From contig NZ_LIPD01000016.1 of the NCBI RefSeq assembly GCF_001905545.1, positions 119,343 to 183,342 of the forward strand: 64,000 nucleotides of DNA, read 5' to 3'. The position numbers and the translations under genes are program-made. Numbering within the stretch: position 1 is the stretch's first letter; every line of letters begins with the position of its first letter. Below, one piece after another: positions 1 through 9,300 of this stretch. The notes under the pieces were generated by a model that did no database searches, was not told the origin of the DNA, and saw only the letters and a program-made list of their open reading frames with translations. The DNA comes from Streptomyces sp. CB02056. Lineage in GTDB: Bacteria > Actinomycetota > Actinomycetes > Streptomycetales > Streptomycetaceae.

Positions 1-58
1 GGGACCGGACCGTCGTCCTCCGGGACCGGGCCGTCGTCCTCCGGGACCGGACCGTCGG
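1..58. repeat. 21-bp tandem repeat at left edge
   Basis: Two full copies and one partial copy of a 21-bp unit (GGGACCGGRCCGTCGTCCTCC) run head to tail from the first base, so the array probably continues outside the window. There is one A/G variant between units. It has no spacers and no palindromic unit, so it is not CRISPR. Its role is unknown. Confidence 0.8.
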
Positions 59-530
59 ATGGTGCGACGGTCGGTCGATGTGACGGCAGGGGCGGCGGGG
101 GCGTCCGTCGGCGCCGCCGTACGAGCACCGTCGGACACGCGCCGCACGGGTGGTTCGCGAGTGGCGGGCGGGGCGCCCGGGGTGCGCGGCGGTAGGTTCC
201 CGACCGCGGGACCGGCAGGTCGGCCCGGGTCGGACGATCACCGGTACGAGGCTCGCGAGCGTGAGCGGGACAGTATGCACCGCGCTGTCGCCCGATCGCC
301 GGAATATGCCCGAAGCGCTTGCTGCGTTCCGTCCCCCCGCCCATCCTGAGGCGTATTCGTGTCGCGGCCGGTGCCCGACCGACGAGACGGCGCGGACGAA
401 CGGGCGCGGGCGAACGGATCGCGCGGGCGCCCGGGCACGGCTCGGGCGGCACCGGGCGACGGGCTCGGGCCCGCCGGCCGGTCCGGCCCGACCGGGACTC
501 AGCCGAACTGCGAGTGCGGGTGGTGGAGCG
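59..530. other. Non-coding upstream region
   Basis: About 470 bases of very GC-rich sequence between the edge repeat and the first gene. Open frames exist on both strands, but they are rich in Arg, Ala, Gly and Pro, match no family I know, and have no convincing ribosome binding site. I see no clear promoter hexamers. It most likely holds the promoter and leader of the gene starting at 531. Confidence 0.5.
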
Positions 531-1004
531 GTGCAGGTTCTTCAGGTACAGCTGGCGGTGCAGGCTGACCCCGCCGAGGTCGGTCGGGCCCGCCGGTGGG
601 TGCGCTCGCGGCTGCTGAACCACGGGGTGGACCCGGACGCGCCGATGGCCGAGACGGTGGTGCTGGTGGTCTCGGAGCTGGTGACCAACGCCGTGGTGCA
701 CACCGGCTGTCCGGCCGTGCTGCGGCTCTGTCTGCCGGTGGCCGACGGCCCGCAGGAGGGCGGCCCGGCCGCCCCGCTGCGGGTGGAGGTCGCCGACGCG
801 AGCCAGGCCCCCCCGGCCCCGCGGCACGCGGGCGCGGACGAGGACGCGACCAACGGGCGCGGCCTGGAGCTGGTCGAGCTGCTCTGCGAGCGCTGGGGCT
901 GGTACCCGGACGGCTCGGGCAAGCGGGTCTGGTGCGAGATCGGCAGTGACGCCCGGCCGACCGAGCCGCTGGCCGACGTGGACTGGGCGGCTTTGGCGCA
1001 ATAG
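531..1004 (+). CDS. ATP-binding protein, anti-sigma-factor (HATPase_c_2) type
   Basis: A 157-residue GHKL-fold ATP-binding protein of the RsbW/SpoIIAB-like group, very numerous in streptomycetes. The N box is visible as ELVTNAVVH (about residues 46-54) and the G box as NGRGLELVELL (about 107-117). Such proteins usually act as serine kinases that hold a sigma factor or an anti-anti-sigma factor in the cytoplasm. No partner gene lies next to it, so its target is unknown. The GTG at 531 is chosen because homology begins right after it; in-frame sequence upstream is low-complexity and family members are usually 130-160 residues. Confidence 0.8.
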   Translation: MQVLQVQLAVQADPAEVGRARRWVRSRLLNHGVDPDAPMAETVVLVVSELVTNAVVHTGCPAVLRLCLPVADGPQEGGPAAPLRVEVADASQAPPAPRHAGADEDATNGRGLELVELLCERWGWYPDGSGKRVWCEIGSDARPTEPLADVDWAALAQ

Positions 1005-1408
1005 CGGCTTTCGCGGCGGCCGTCCGCGGGTGCCGATCACCGGTGCTGATCACCGGCCGAAAGGTGACGCAACCATTCCGAATTTCGGACTACCCATTGA
1101 CGTGACGTATCCGACTGATCACTCTTGGGTGCGGCGCTCCGTTGCGAGGGGACGCCGAGGGGACGTTCGTCCACCGTCGCGGTGCTGCTGTCCAGGGGAT
1201 TCGTGCCAGCAGGGGGGATCGCGGACGGTCGGCCACGGGCCGCTCCTTGGCGAGTGCGGAGGGTGTGGCGCGGACTCAGGGCTCGCGCGCCGCGGTTGGA
1301 TGGCGGCCTGCCGTGCCGTGCTCGCAGTGCGCTCGGCCTGCCGCCATCCAATGCGTCGCCCCCGTGCGACAGGATCCGGCCACCGGCCGGTCCGTTCCCA
1401 GACTTCGC
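1005..1408. other. Convergent intergenic region with a hairpin
   Basis: Four hundred bases between two convergent genes. A direct repeat of GATCACCGG lies at about 1035-1055. A perfect 12-bp inverted repeat (TTGGATGGCGGC at 1296-1307, complement at 1340-1351) encloses a 32-base loop. No frame here resembles a protein I know. Confidence 0.6.
1296..1351. repeat. 12-bp perfect inverted repeat
   Basis: Arms TTGGATGGCGGC and GCCGCCATCCAA are separated by 32 bases. It lies in the convergent interval, 56 bases from the stop codon of the GlxA-like gene, so it could work as a long-loop terminator for that gene. A miniature insertion remnant is an alternative, but no target-site duplication is obvious. 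Confidence 0.6.
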
Positions 1409-2491
1409 TCAGGAAGCCCGTCGGGTAGGGCCTTCGGCGACGGTGGGGCTCCCGTGGCCGGTGCCGCTCTCGGGGAGGGCGCTGCTTTCGGGAAGGGCGC
1501 TGCTTTCGGGAAGGGCGCTGCTTTCGGGGAGGGCGCGGAAGGTGCGCCGGTAGGCGCTCGGCGCGACGTCGAGCCGGCCGCGCAGCTGGAGCCGCAGCGA
1601 GGCGGCGGTGCCGAAGCCGGACTCCCGGGCGACCTGGTCGATCGTCAGGTCGGTCCGCTCCAGCAACTGGCGGGCCCGCTCGGTGCGCTGGGTGGTGATC
1701 CACTGGCCGGGGCTGGCCCCGGTCTCCTCCCGGAAGCGCCGGGTGAAGGTCCGTACGCTCATCCCCGCCCGGTCGGCGAGCTGCCGCAGCACCAGCGGCC
1801 GGTCCAGGTGCTCCAGCGCCCAGGCGCGCACCGCGGCGGTGCCGCTGTCGCCGGGGTCCACCGGGCTCGGGGCCTCCACGTACTGCTTCTGGCCGCCCTC
1901 GCGCCACGGCGGTACCAGGCAGTTGCGGGCCACCGCGTTGGCCACCGCGCTGCCGTGGTCGCGGCGCACCACGTGCAGGCAGAGGTCCACCCCGGCGGCC
2001 ACCCCGCCGGAGGTGAGGACGTCGCCGTCGTCGGTGTAGAGCACGTCGGGGTCCAGCCGCACCCGGGGGAACAGCTGGGCGAAGCGCTCGGTGTAGCGCC
2101 AGTGGGTGGTGGCCGGGCGGTCGTCCAGCAGGCCGGCGGCGGCGAGCACGAAGGAGCCGGTGCAGATCGACATCAGCCGGGTGCCGGGCCGGATCCGGGC
2201 CAGCGCGGCGGCCAGTGCTGGGGTGAAGCAGGTGTCGGCGACGGCCGGGCTGGAGTCGGCGGAGGCCGGGATCACCACGGTGTCGGCCCGCTCCAGCAGT
2301 TCGGGCCCGTGGTCGACGACGATCCGGAAGTCGGCGCTGGTGGCGACCGGCCGCCCGTTCAGGGTGCAGGTGGCCACCTCGTACAGCGGCCGCCCGGCCG
2401 GGTCCTTGGCGCCGCCGAAGATGCGGGCGGGGATGCCGAGTTCGAAGGCGATCACGCCCTCCAGGGCGAGTACCGCGACCAGGTGTGCCAT
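1409..2491 (-). CDS. GlxA-family AraC transcription regulator with DJ-1/PfpI domain
   Basis: A 360-residue regulator: an N-terminal DJ-1/PfpI-like sensor domain (about 1-175, with the SICTGSFVLAAAGLL segment typical of the family) and a C-terminal pair of AraC helix-turn-helices (about 220-320; RTFTRRFREETG is clear in the first). The start at 2491 (MAHLVAVL) opens the sensor domain directly; sequence further upstream is not family-like. It is divergent from an MFS transporter 120 bp away, which is its likely target. The extreme C-terminus carries an in-frame repeat, ALPESS, four times, encoded by a tandem 18-bp DNA repeat and absent from typical members. Confidence 0.9.
   Translation of the reverse strand: MAHLVAVLALEGVIAFELGIPARIFGGAKDPAGRPLYEVATCTLNGRPVATSADFRIVVDHGPELLERADTVVIPASADSSPAVADTCFTPALAAALARIRPGTRLMSICTGSFVLAAAGLLDDRPATTHWRYTERFAQLFPRVRLDPDVLYTDDGDVLTSGGVAAGVDLCLHVVRRDHGSAVANAVARNCLVPPWREGGQKQYVEAPSPVDPGDSGTAAVRAWALEHLDRPLVLRQLADRAGMSVRTFTRRFREETGASPGQWITTQRTERARQLLERTDLTIDQVARESGFGTAASLRLQLRGRLDVAPSAYRRTFRALPESSALPESSALPESSALPESGTGHGSPTVAEGPTRRAS
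1461..1532. repeat. 18-bp tandem repeat, four units
   Basis: Four head-to-tail 18-bp units (consensus GCGCTGCTTTCGGGAAGG) lie inside the 3' end of the GlxA-like gene. They encode the repeated ALPESS hexapeptide. The two central units are identical and the outer ones differ at a few positions. The length is a multiple of three, so copy-number change would keep the frame. Confidence 0.9.
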
Positions 2492-2611
2492 GCCGTCCCC
2501 TCGGATGTCGGTGGGTCCGGGCCAGCCTACGTCGGACCTTGGCCCGATTCTTGCGAAAGCTGTCATTCAGGCCACTCGTCCGGCGCCGGGCGGCCCGGAA
2601 CACTCGTTCGC
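2492..2611. promoter_or_regulatory. Divergent promoter region, GlxA-like regulator / MFS
   Basis: The 120 bp shared by two divergent genes must hold both promoters and probably the binding site of the AraC-type regulator. The region around 2545-2570 is locally AT-richer than its surroundings. No strong palindrome is visible, and AraC-type sites are usually direct repeats. Confidence 0.5.
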
Positions 2612-3928
2612 GTGACCGAACGCCGTGTCCTCGCCCCCGCCTCCCGCTCCGGACCGCCCGCCCCGGCCAAGCGCCCCCGGGTGCACTACGCCTGGGTGGT
2701 GGCCGCCGTCTCCCTGCTCGTCCTGCTCGGCTCGGCCGGCTTCCGCTCCACGCCGAGCCTGATGATGGACGCCCTGCACAACGAGTTCGGCTGGTCGCTC
2801 GGGACGATCTCCAGCGCCACCTCCGTCAACCTGACGCTCTACGGCCTCACCGCCCCGTTCGCCGCCGCCCTGATGGACCGTTTCGGGGTGCGCCTGGTGG
2901 TGGTCTGCGCGCTGCTGACCATCTCGGTCGGCGCCGGGCTGACCATGCTGATGCGCGAGCCCTGGCAACTGGTGCTCTGCTGGGGCGTGCTGGTCGGCCT
3001 CGGCAGCGGCTCGATGGCCGGCGCCTTCGCCACCACCATCACCGGCCGCTGGTTCCAGGCCAGGCAGGGCCTGGTCACCGGGGTGCTGACCGCCGCCGGG
3101 GCCGCCGGGAACCTGGTCTTCCTGCCGGTCGGCGCCTGGCTGGTCGAGCAGCACGGCTGGCGCTCGGCCGTGGTCGTGGTCTCGCTCGCCGCCAGCGCCG
3201 TCGCCGTCCCGGTCCTGCTGCTGATGCGCGAGCGGCCCGCCGACGTCGGCCTGCTCCCGTACGGCGCGACCGAGGCCCCGCCCGCGCCGGTGACCGAGGG
3301 CCGCGCCCTGACCCGCTCGCTGAAGGTGCTCCGGGACGCCGCCCGCACCCGGGCGTTCTGGCTGCTGGCCGGCTCCTTCGCGATCTGCGGCGCCACCACC
3401 GCCGGCCTGGTCGGCACCCACTTCATCCCGGCCGCGCACGACCACGGCATGCCGGTCACCACCGCCGCGAGCCTGCTCGCCCTGATCGGCGTCTTCGACG
3501 TGGTCGGCACCGTGGCCAGCGGCTGGTTCACCGACCGGGTCGACTCCCGGCTGCTGCTCACCGTCTACTACGGGCTGCGCGGGCTGTCCCTGCTCCTGCT
3601 GCCGCAGCTGATGGCCGGCACGCTCCAGCCGCCGATCCTCGCCTTCGTGATCTTCTACGGGCTGGACTGGGTGGCCACCGTGCCGCCGACCGTCGCGCTG
3701 TGCCGCCGGCACTTCGGCGGGGACGCCCCGATCGTCTTCGGCTGGGTGCTCGCCGCCCACCAGATCGGCGCGGCCGTCGTCGCCGGACTGGCCGGCCTGG
3801 CCCGCGACGCGCTCGGCAACTACGACCTCACCTGGTACGGGGCCGGCGGGCTGTGCGCGGTCGCGGTCGGGCTCTGCCTGGCGCTGCGCACCGGGCGGAC
3901 CGACCGGGCGGTGCCGGCGCTGCCGTGA
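2612..3928 (+). CDS. MFS transporter
   Basis: A 438-residue major facilitator superfamily protein with about 12 hydrophobic segments. It has the loop 2-3 signature region MDRFGVRLVVV and long runs such as VVAAVSLLVLLGSAGF near the N-terminus. The arrangement resembles the monocarboxylate/oxalate-formate antiporter branch, but the substrate cannot be told from sequence. The GTG at 2612 is chosen because it gives a short polar N-terminus before the first membrane segment. It is divergent from, and likely controlled by, the GlxA/AraC regulator. Confidence 0.88.
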   Translation: MTERRVLAPASRSGPPAPAKRPRVHYAWVVAAVSLLVLLGSAGFRSTPSLMMDALHNEFGWSLGTISSATSVNLTLYGLTAPFAAALMDRFGVRLVVVCALLTISVGAGLTMLMREPWQLVLCWGVLVGLGSGSMAGAFATTITGRWFQARQGLVTGVLTAAGAAGNLVFLPVGAWLVEQHGWRSAVVVVSLAASAVAVPVLLLMRERPADVGLLPYGATEAPPAPVTEGRALTRSLKVLRDAARTRAFWLLAGSFAICGATTAGLVGTHFIPAAHDHGMPVTTAASLLALIGVFDVVGTVASGWFTDRVDSRLLLTVYYGLRGLSLLLLPQLMAGTLQPPILAFVIFYGLDWVATVPPTVALCRRHFGGDAPIVFGWVLAAHQIGAAVVAGLAGLARDALGNYDLTWYGAGGLCAVAVGLCLALRTGRTDRAVPALP

Positions 3929-4009
3929 CGGCCGGTGCCCCCGGTGGGCTCCGGTGACGGCCGGTGCCCCCGGGCGGGGCTGTCGTACCGGAGGTCTAGG
4001 CTCCGGTCC

Positions 4010-4540
4010 ATGGCCGCCCTGACCTTCACCCTGGACCCGAAGCCCGACCCGGACCTGCGGACGGACATCGTCCGGCTGTGGGTCGACGTCACCAACGCCG
4101 GCGGGGCGGTCGGCTTCGTGGCGCCGGTCACCGAGGAGGAGGTCTGGGACACCGCCGACCACCAGTTCGCCGGGATCGCGCCGGACGGTCCGGACCGGTT
4201 GCTGGTCGCCCACGAGAGCGGGACGGGCCGGCTGGTCGGCGTGCTGTTCTTCGAGTCGATGCGCTTCGACCTCATGGAGCACTGGCGGATGCTCAAGCGG
4301 GTCATGGTGCACCCCGACTTCCAGGGCCTCGGCCACGGCGCCCGGCTGCTCGCCGAGGCCGAGCGGGTGGCCCGGGAGTGGGGCCTGGAGTCGCTGCGGC
4401 TCACCGCGCGCGGCGGCCAGGGGCTGGAGCGGTTCTACGCCCGCAGCGGCTACCGGGAGGTCGGCCGGGTGCCGGCCGCGATCCGGGTCGCCCCCGGGGA
4501 CGACCGGGACGACATCACCATGTGGCTCGACCTGCGCTGA
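4010..4540 (+). CDS. GNAT family N-acetyltransferase
   Basis: A 176-residue GNAT acetyltransferase. The acetyl-CoA pyrophosphate loop is seen in the segment MVHPDFQGLGHGARLLAEAE (Q/RxxGxG/A motif A), followed by the usual GLESLRLTARGGQGLERFYARSGY end that closes the fold. The ATG at 4010 follows GGAGG about 15 bases upstream. The acceptor substrate is unknown. It is probably monocistronic: the next gene on the same strand starts 114 bp later. Confidence 0.88.
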   Translation: MAALTFTLDPKPDPDLRTDIVRLWVDVTNAGGAVGFVAPVTEEEVWDTADHQFAGIAPDGPDRLLVAHESGTGRLVGVLFFESMRFDLMEHWRMLKRVMVHPDFQGLGHGARLLAEAERVAREWGLESLRLTARGGQGLERFYARSGYREVGRVPAAIRVAPGDDRDDITMWLDLR

Positions 4541-4654
4541 CACCGGCCCCGGTCGGGCCGTCCGGGCCGGACCGGGTGCCCCGTGCCCCGTTCCGGCTGT
4601 CAGGCATGCTTGACTGGAGGACCGGCCCCAGCGCAACGAAGAAGGATGTGTCGA

Positions 4655-4999
4655 GTGACCAGCAACGGCCCGGAGAAGTCGCACGCCACGCTCCGCTACA
4701 CCTCCATGCGGGTCAGCATCTTCCTCGGCTGCCTGCTGGTGGCCCTGCTGCTCGGGCACTTCCAGGTCATCCCGGTCAGCGGCGAGGCCGGCATGATCTT
4801 CCTCTTCCTGCTGGCCGCGCTCGCCTCCGCGCCGCTCAGCTACGCGCTGCTGGGCAGGCAGCGCGACGCGATGTCCGAGCAGATCAGCGGCAAGGTCTCC
4901 GGGATGCGCAGCCGTACCGCCGAGCGGATCGCCGCGCAGAACGCCGAGGAGGACGCCGCCGACGACGCCGCCCGCGCGGCCACCGCCGGCCAGAGCTGA
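4655..4999 (+). CDS. DUF4229 membrane protein
   Basis: A 114-residue protein with two membrane helices (about 23-41 and 48-68) flanked by an RYTSMRV start and followed by a charged, probably cytoplasmic helix rich in Ala, Asp and Glu. This is the layout of actinobacterial DUF4229 proteins, which have no known role. The GTG at 4655 follows AAGGA with good spacing; the segment upstream is not conserved in style. Members often lie near quinone and nuo genes in streptomycetes, as here at about 9 kb distance (from memory). Confidence 0.8.
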   Translation: MTSNGPEKSHATLRYTSMRVSIFLGCLLVALLLGHFQVIPVSGEAGMIFLFLLAALASAPLSYALLGRQRDAMSEQISGKVSGMRSRTAERIAAQNAEEDAADDAARAATAGQS

Positions 5000-5028
5000 C
5001 CCCGGCCCCGCCCGCGAGCGCAGCCGCC

Positions 5029-6189
5029 GTGCCCGCCACCCGAGACTCCGTGCCGTCCGAGCCGCCTTCCGCCGAGTCGCCCGAGCCGTCTTCCGCCGTG
5101 CCGTCCGAGCCGCCTTCCGCTGAGCAGCCGTCCGCCGGGCAGCCGTCCGTCGAGGCGGCGCTCGGCACCTGGCCGGCCCCCGTCCGCCGGCCCACCGGCC
5201 GGGACGTGGCCCGGCTCGCCGGGGTCTCCCAGGCCACCGTCTCCCTGGTCTTCTCCGGCGCCGAGGCCGGCCGACGGGTCTCCGAGGCGACCCGGGAGCG
5301 GGTCCGGGAGGCCGCCCGCAGCCTCGGGTACCGCCCGCAGGCGGCCGGCCGGCAGCTGCGGCTCGGCCGCAGCGGGATGATCCTGCTGGCCGTGCCGAAC
5401 CTCCAGGGCCCGTTCTTCGGCCGGGTGCTGGAGGGCGTTCACGAGGAGGCCGGCCGCAACGGCCTGGCCGTCGTGGTCAGCTCCGGCTGGGGCAGCGCCA
5501 CCCTCGCCGAGGCCGCCACCGCGGGCCGCTTCGACGGCCTGCTGATCTGCTCCCCGGACGACAGCCAGCTCGGCGAGCTGCCCGCCGACACCCCCGCCGT
5601 CTTCCTGGACGCCGACCCCGGCACCGACCGGGCGCGTCCGACCGTCGAACTCGACGTGGCCGGCGGGATGCGCGCCGCGGTCGAGCACCTGGCCGCGCTC
5701 GGCCACCGCAGGATCGGCCGGCTGCGCTCCAGCCACTCCGCGTACACCTTCCGGGTCCGGCAGGCCGCCTTCGAGCAGGCCGTCCGTGAACTCGGCCTGG
5801 AGGTGGTGGAGTTGGGCGTGAGTCTGAACGACGGACATCGGGCCGCGCGGGCCGTCGCGGGCCGGCTGCTGGAGCGGGCGGACCGGCCGCGCGCGGTGCT
5901 CTGCGACGACGACGTGGTCGCCTCCGGGGTCTACCAGGCCGCCGCCGAGCTGGGGCTGCGGGTGCCGGAGGACCTGTCGGTGGTCGGCATGGACAACGTC
6001 GCGGTGGCCGCGCTGCTCGCCCCGCCGCTGACCACCGTCGACCTGCCGGGCGAGGAGCTGGGCCGGGCGGGCGCGGCCGCGCTGGCGGCCCTGCTGCGCG
6101 GGGAGCGGGTGGCGCCGGTCGCGCCGCTGGCGACCTCGCTGGTGCTGCGCTCCTCCACGGCGCCGGCCGGTTCGGCCTCGACGGGCTGA
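5029..6189 (+). CDS. LacI family transcription regulator
   Basis: A LacI/GalR regulator: helix-turn-helix DVARLAGVSQATVSLVFSG at about residues 59-77, then a periplasmic-binding-protein-like sensor domain with the ending VVGMDNVAVAALLAPPLTTV. About 50 residues precede the HTH, rich in Pro, Ser and Glu (PSEPPSAE repeated), whereas LacI proteins normally begin almost at the HTH. Three in-frame GTG codons (5029, 5050, 5098) are possible starts; none has a strong binding site, so the N-terminus is uncertain. The nearby genes do not suggest a sugar operon, so the ligand is unknown. Confidence 0.85.
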   Translation: MPATRDSVPSEPPSAESPEPSSAVPSEPPSAEQPSAGQPSVEAALGTWPAPVRRPTGRDVARLAGVSQATVSLVFSGAEAGRRVSEATRERVREAARSLGYRPQAAGRQLRLGRSGMILLAVPNLQGPFFGRVLEGVHEEAGRNGLAVVVSSGWGSATLAEAATAGRFDGLLICSPDDSQLGELPADTPAVFLDADPGTDRARPTVELDVAGGMRAAVEHLAALGHRRIGRLRSSHSAYTFRVRQAAFEQAVRELGLEVVELGVSLNDGHRAARAVAGRLLERADRPRAVLCDDDVVASGVYQAAAELGLRVPEDLSVVGMDNVAVAALLAPPLTTVDLPGEELGRAGAAALAALLRGERVAPVAPLATSLVLRSSTAPAGSASTG

Positions 6190-6363
6190 TCACGGTCCGT
6201 CACCACTGGGTGGTGCCGCTCCGTCCGGATTGCCCCCGTATGGCCCTCAGGTGGCTCACAGATGCCCCTCGGATGCGTTCAGAATTGCTCCAATCGGGTG
6301 AATAATCCTCATTTACTCTCGCGCCGTACCTCCATTCGGATTAACAGAGGGTGAGATTCCAGG

Positions 6364-9300
6364 ATGCGGACGCTCCGATCAATACCCTCACCCTCGTCCA
6401 AGGCGGGCCGGATGGCCACCGCCCTGGGCCTCTTCGCGGGCACGCTGCTCACCGGCACCCTCACCGTCCCGACCGCCCAGGCGGCCGTCGGCTTCACCAA
6501 GACGGTGGACAAGCCGACGGCGGCGCCCGGCGAGAACGTCACCTACACCCTGCGCTACACCTGTTCCGTCACCGACTGCGCCAACGGCCGGATCACCGAC
6601 ACCCTCCCGGCCGGGATGGAGTTCGTCGGCTGGACCCCGGACGCGAGCACCGTCGACGTCGCCGGCTCGACCGTCCCGGCGGCCGGCACCGTCGGCGGCA
6701 CCCTCGACATCAGGCTCCTCACCCTCACCCCGGGGACCACCGCGACCGTCAAGGTCGTCCTCAGGTTCCCCAACTTCACCACCCCCAACGGCACCAAGGC
6801 CGTCAACTCGGCCACCCTGACCGCCGACGGCGAGCCCGAGCAGTCCGGCTCCGCCACCACCGGCGCCGTCGTCCAGCCCGACTACAAGGTCACCAAGGGT
6901 GTCCAGACCAGCAGCCAGGACGGCCGCTCGGTCACCTACCAGTTCAGCGCCTGCTCCACCAGCGGCGTCCCCAACGTCGACCTGGACGCGAGCCGGCTGG
7001 TCGACACCCTGCCGCCCGGCGCCGTCGTCGACACCGGCCGCTCGCCCGGCTGGACCCAGGACCCGGGCAACCCCGACCGCTGGGTGTTCGACATCGGCGC
7101 CTTCCGGGCCGGCAACGGCCAGGCCGGCTGCCGCAACCCCGGCGTCCTGGTCGTCAACTACCCCGACCCGGCGTTCCCCAGCGGCACCACCTCCACCAAC
7201 TCGGTGGTCCTGCAGGGCGACCCGCTCGGCCCCGAGGGCATGCGCGACCTGTCCGACGCCACCGCCGTGTCCCCGGTCTTCCAGCCGCCGACCACCGGCA
7301 TCCAGGTCACCGCCTCCAAGGTCTGGCAGGACCGGGTGGTCTCCGGCGACATCGCCTCCTTCAGCCTCCACGCCGTCAACACCGCCGGCCCTGTCACCCG
7401 CCTGGTGATGACCGACCCGGGCGGCGGCACCACCACCGGCCTCTACAACTGGCTGATCCCCCAGTCCATCCAGCTGGAGGCCTGGAACCCCGCCACCATC
7501 GGCCTCACCCTCCAGTACCGGCTCGACGGCGACCCGACCTGGCGGACCTTCACCCCCGGCAAGCCGTTCGACGGTTCGGGCAGCCGCCGGATCACCTTCG
7601 CCGAAGGCGCCGGGAACCCGGCGAACGACGTGCTCGGCCTCCCGGCCGGCCGCCGGCTCGACGGGCTGCGCTTCGAGTGGAACGGCCCCGTCCCCACCGG
7701 CTGGAGCCCCGGCAACGCCGTCCAGGTGCTCTCCCAGGTGGTCACCCCCGGCCACGACGGCCGCACCGCCCCCGGCCCGCTGCACAACTGCGTGGACGTG
7801 ACCGGCACCGACGCGGCCGGCGCCACCGCCTCGGCGAACGCCTGCGCCGACACCACCGTCTCCGCCGCCACCAACCTGGGCGCCGCCAAGACCACCGTCT
7901 CCGGCGAGGTCCTCGCCCCCGGCGGCATCGCGACCTTCCAGCTCACCCCGTACAACCGCACCGGCCGCACCCTGGGCACCCCGCTGGTGATGTACGACCT
8001 GCTGCCGCCCGGCCTCGTCTACCAGGACGGCAGCGCCCGGCGCGACCCCGGCTACCCGGAGTCCGTCGCCCCGAGCTCCGTCCAGGTGCTGCCCGGACCG
8101 GACGGCCGCCAGTTGCTCAAGCTGACCTGGCCGGCCGGCGCGCCCGACATGACCTACCTCAACGACCACCGGGCCTACCGCACCCTGATCGACGTCCAGG
8201 TGGCCGGCAGCGCCAGGCCCGGGACCCTCACCAACGACGCGTACGTCACCACCGAGGGCGCCGGGGAACCCGTCGCCTGCTCCTACTTCGGCACCGACAG
8301 CGGTGTCCCGGACACCCACGACCTCGACGGCGACGGCAACACCACCGAGACCATGTGCCACGCCTCCTCCCGGGTCGAGGTGCAGGTCCCGGCCGTGCTG
8401 CGCTCCTTCAAGGAGGTCAAGGGCGACCTCGACCAGGACTACGCCACCACCGGCACCACCACGCCCGGCGGCGGCCTCTCCTACCGGCTGACCGTCCGCA
8501 ACGACTCGCCGGACCCGGTCACCGACTTCGTCGCGTACGACAAGCTGCCCACCCCCGGCGACTCCTACCTGCTGCGCCCGGACGTCCCGCGCGGCTCCGC
8601 CTGGACGCCCTCGCTCACCCGGCCGCTGACCTCCAGCGACCCGACCGTGGCGATCGAGTACACCACCTCGCCGAACCCCTGCCCGACCGGCCCGATCACC
8701 GTGCCCGGGCCGTGCGACGCGAACGCCACGTGGAGCACCGACTTCCCCGGGCCGGGCAACACCACCTGGTTCAAGGTCAGCCGGCCGGGCACCCTGCCGT
8801 CCGGCGGACTGTTCACCCTGACCTGGCCGATGGTCGCCTCGGTGGACGCCGGCAACGCCGACTTCGCGTGGAACAGCTTCGCCTACACCGCCACCGACTC
8901 CACCGGTAGCCCGCTGCTGCCGGCCGAGCCCGCCAAGGTCGGCGTCGGCGTCCAGGCGCCCGCGCCGCCGGACAACGCGCTCGGCGACCACGTCTGGGCC
9001 GACCGCGACGGCAACGGCGTCCAGGACCCCGGCGAGAACGGGGTCCCCGGCGTCCGGGTCGAGCTGCTGGACGGGACCGGACAGCCGGTCCGGGACAAGC
9101 TGGGCAAGCCGGTCACCACGGTGACGGACGCGGACGGGAACTACCTGTTCGACAAGCTGCCGGACGGGGAGTACGCGGTGCGCTTCGACCTGACGACCGC
9201 TCCGGCGGGCGCCAGGGCCACCACGCGGCACGCGGGGAAGGACCCGGCGCGGGACTCGGACGCCGACCCGGCCACCGGGACCACCCAGACCGTACGGCTG

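Noticed and set aside
1..58. Repeat array at the left edge as a CRISPR
   Set aside because: Units are directly adjacent without spacers and are not palindromic; no cas genes nearby.
1037..1351. 104-codon minus-strand frame in the convergent gap
   Set aside because: No binding site, no family resemblance, and codon third positions not as biased as in real genes here.
2567..4759. 730-codon minus-strand frame across the MFS and GNAT genes
   Set aside because: It spans two well-supported genes on the other strand and has the low-complexity composition of a shadow frame.
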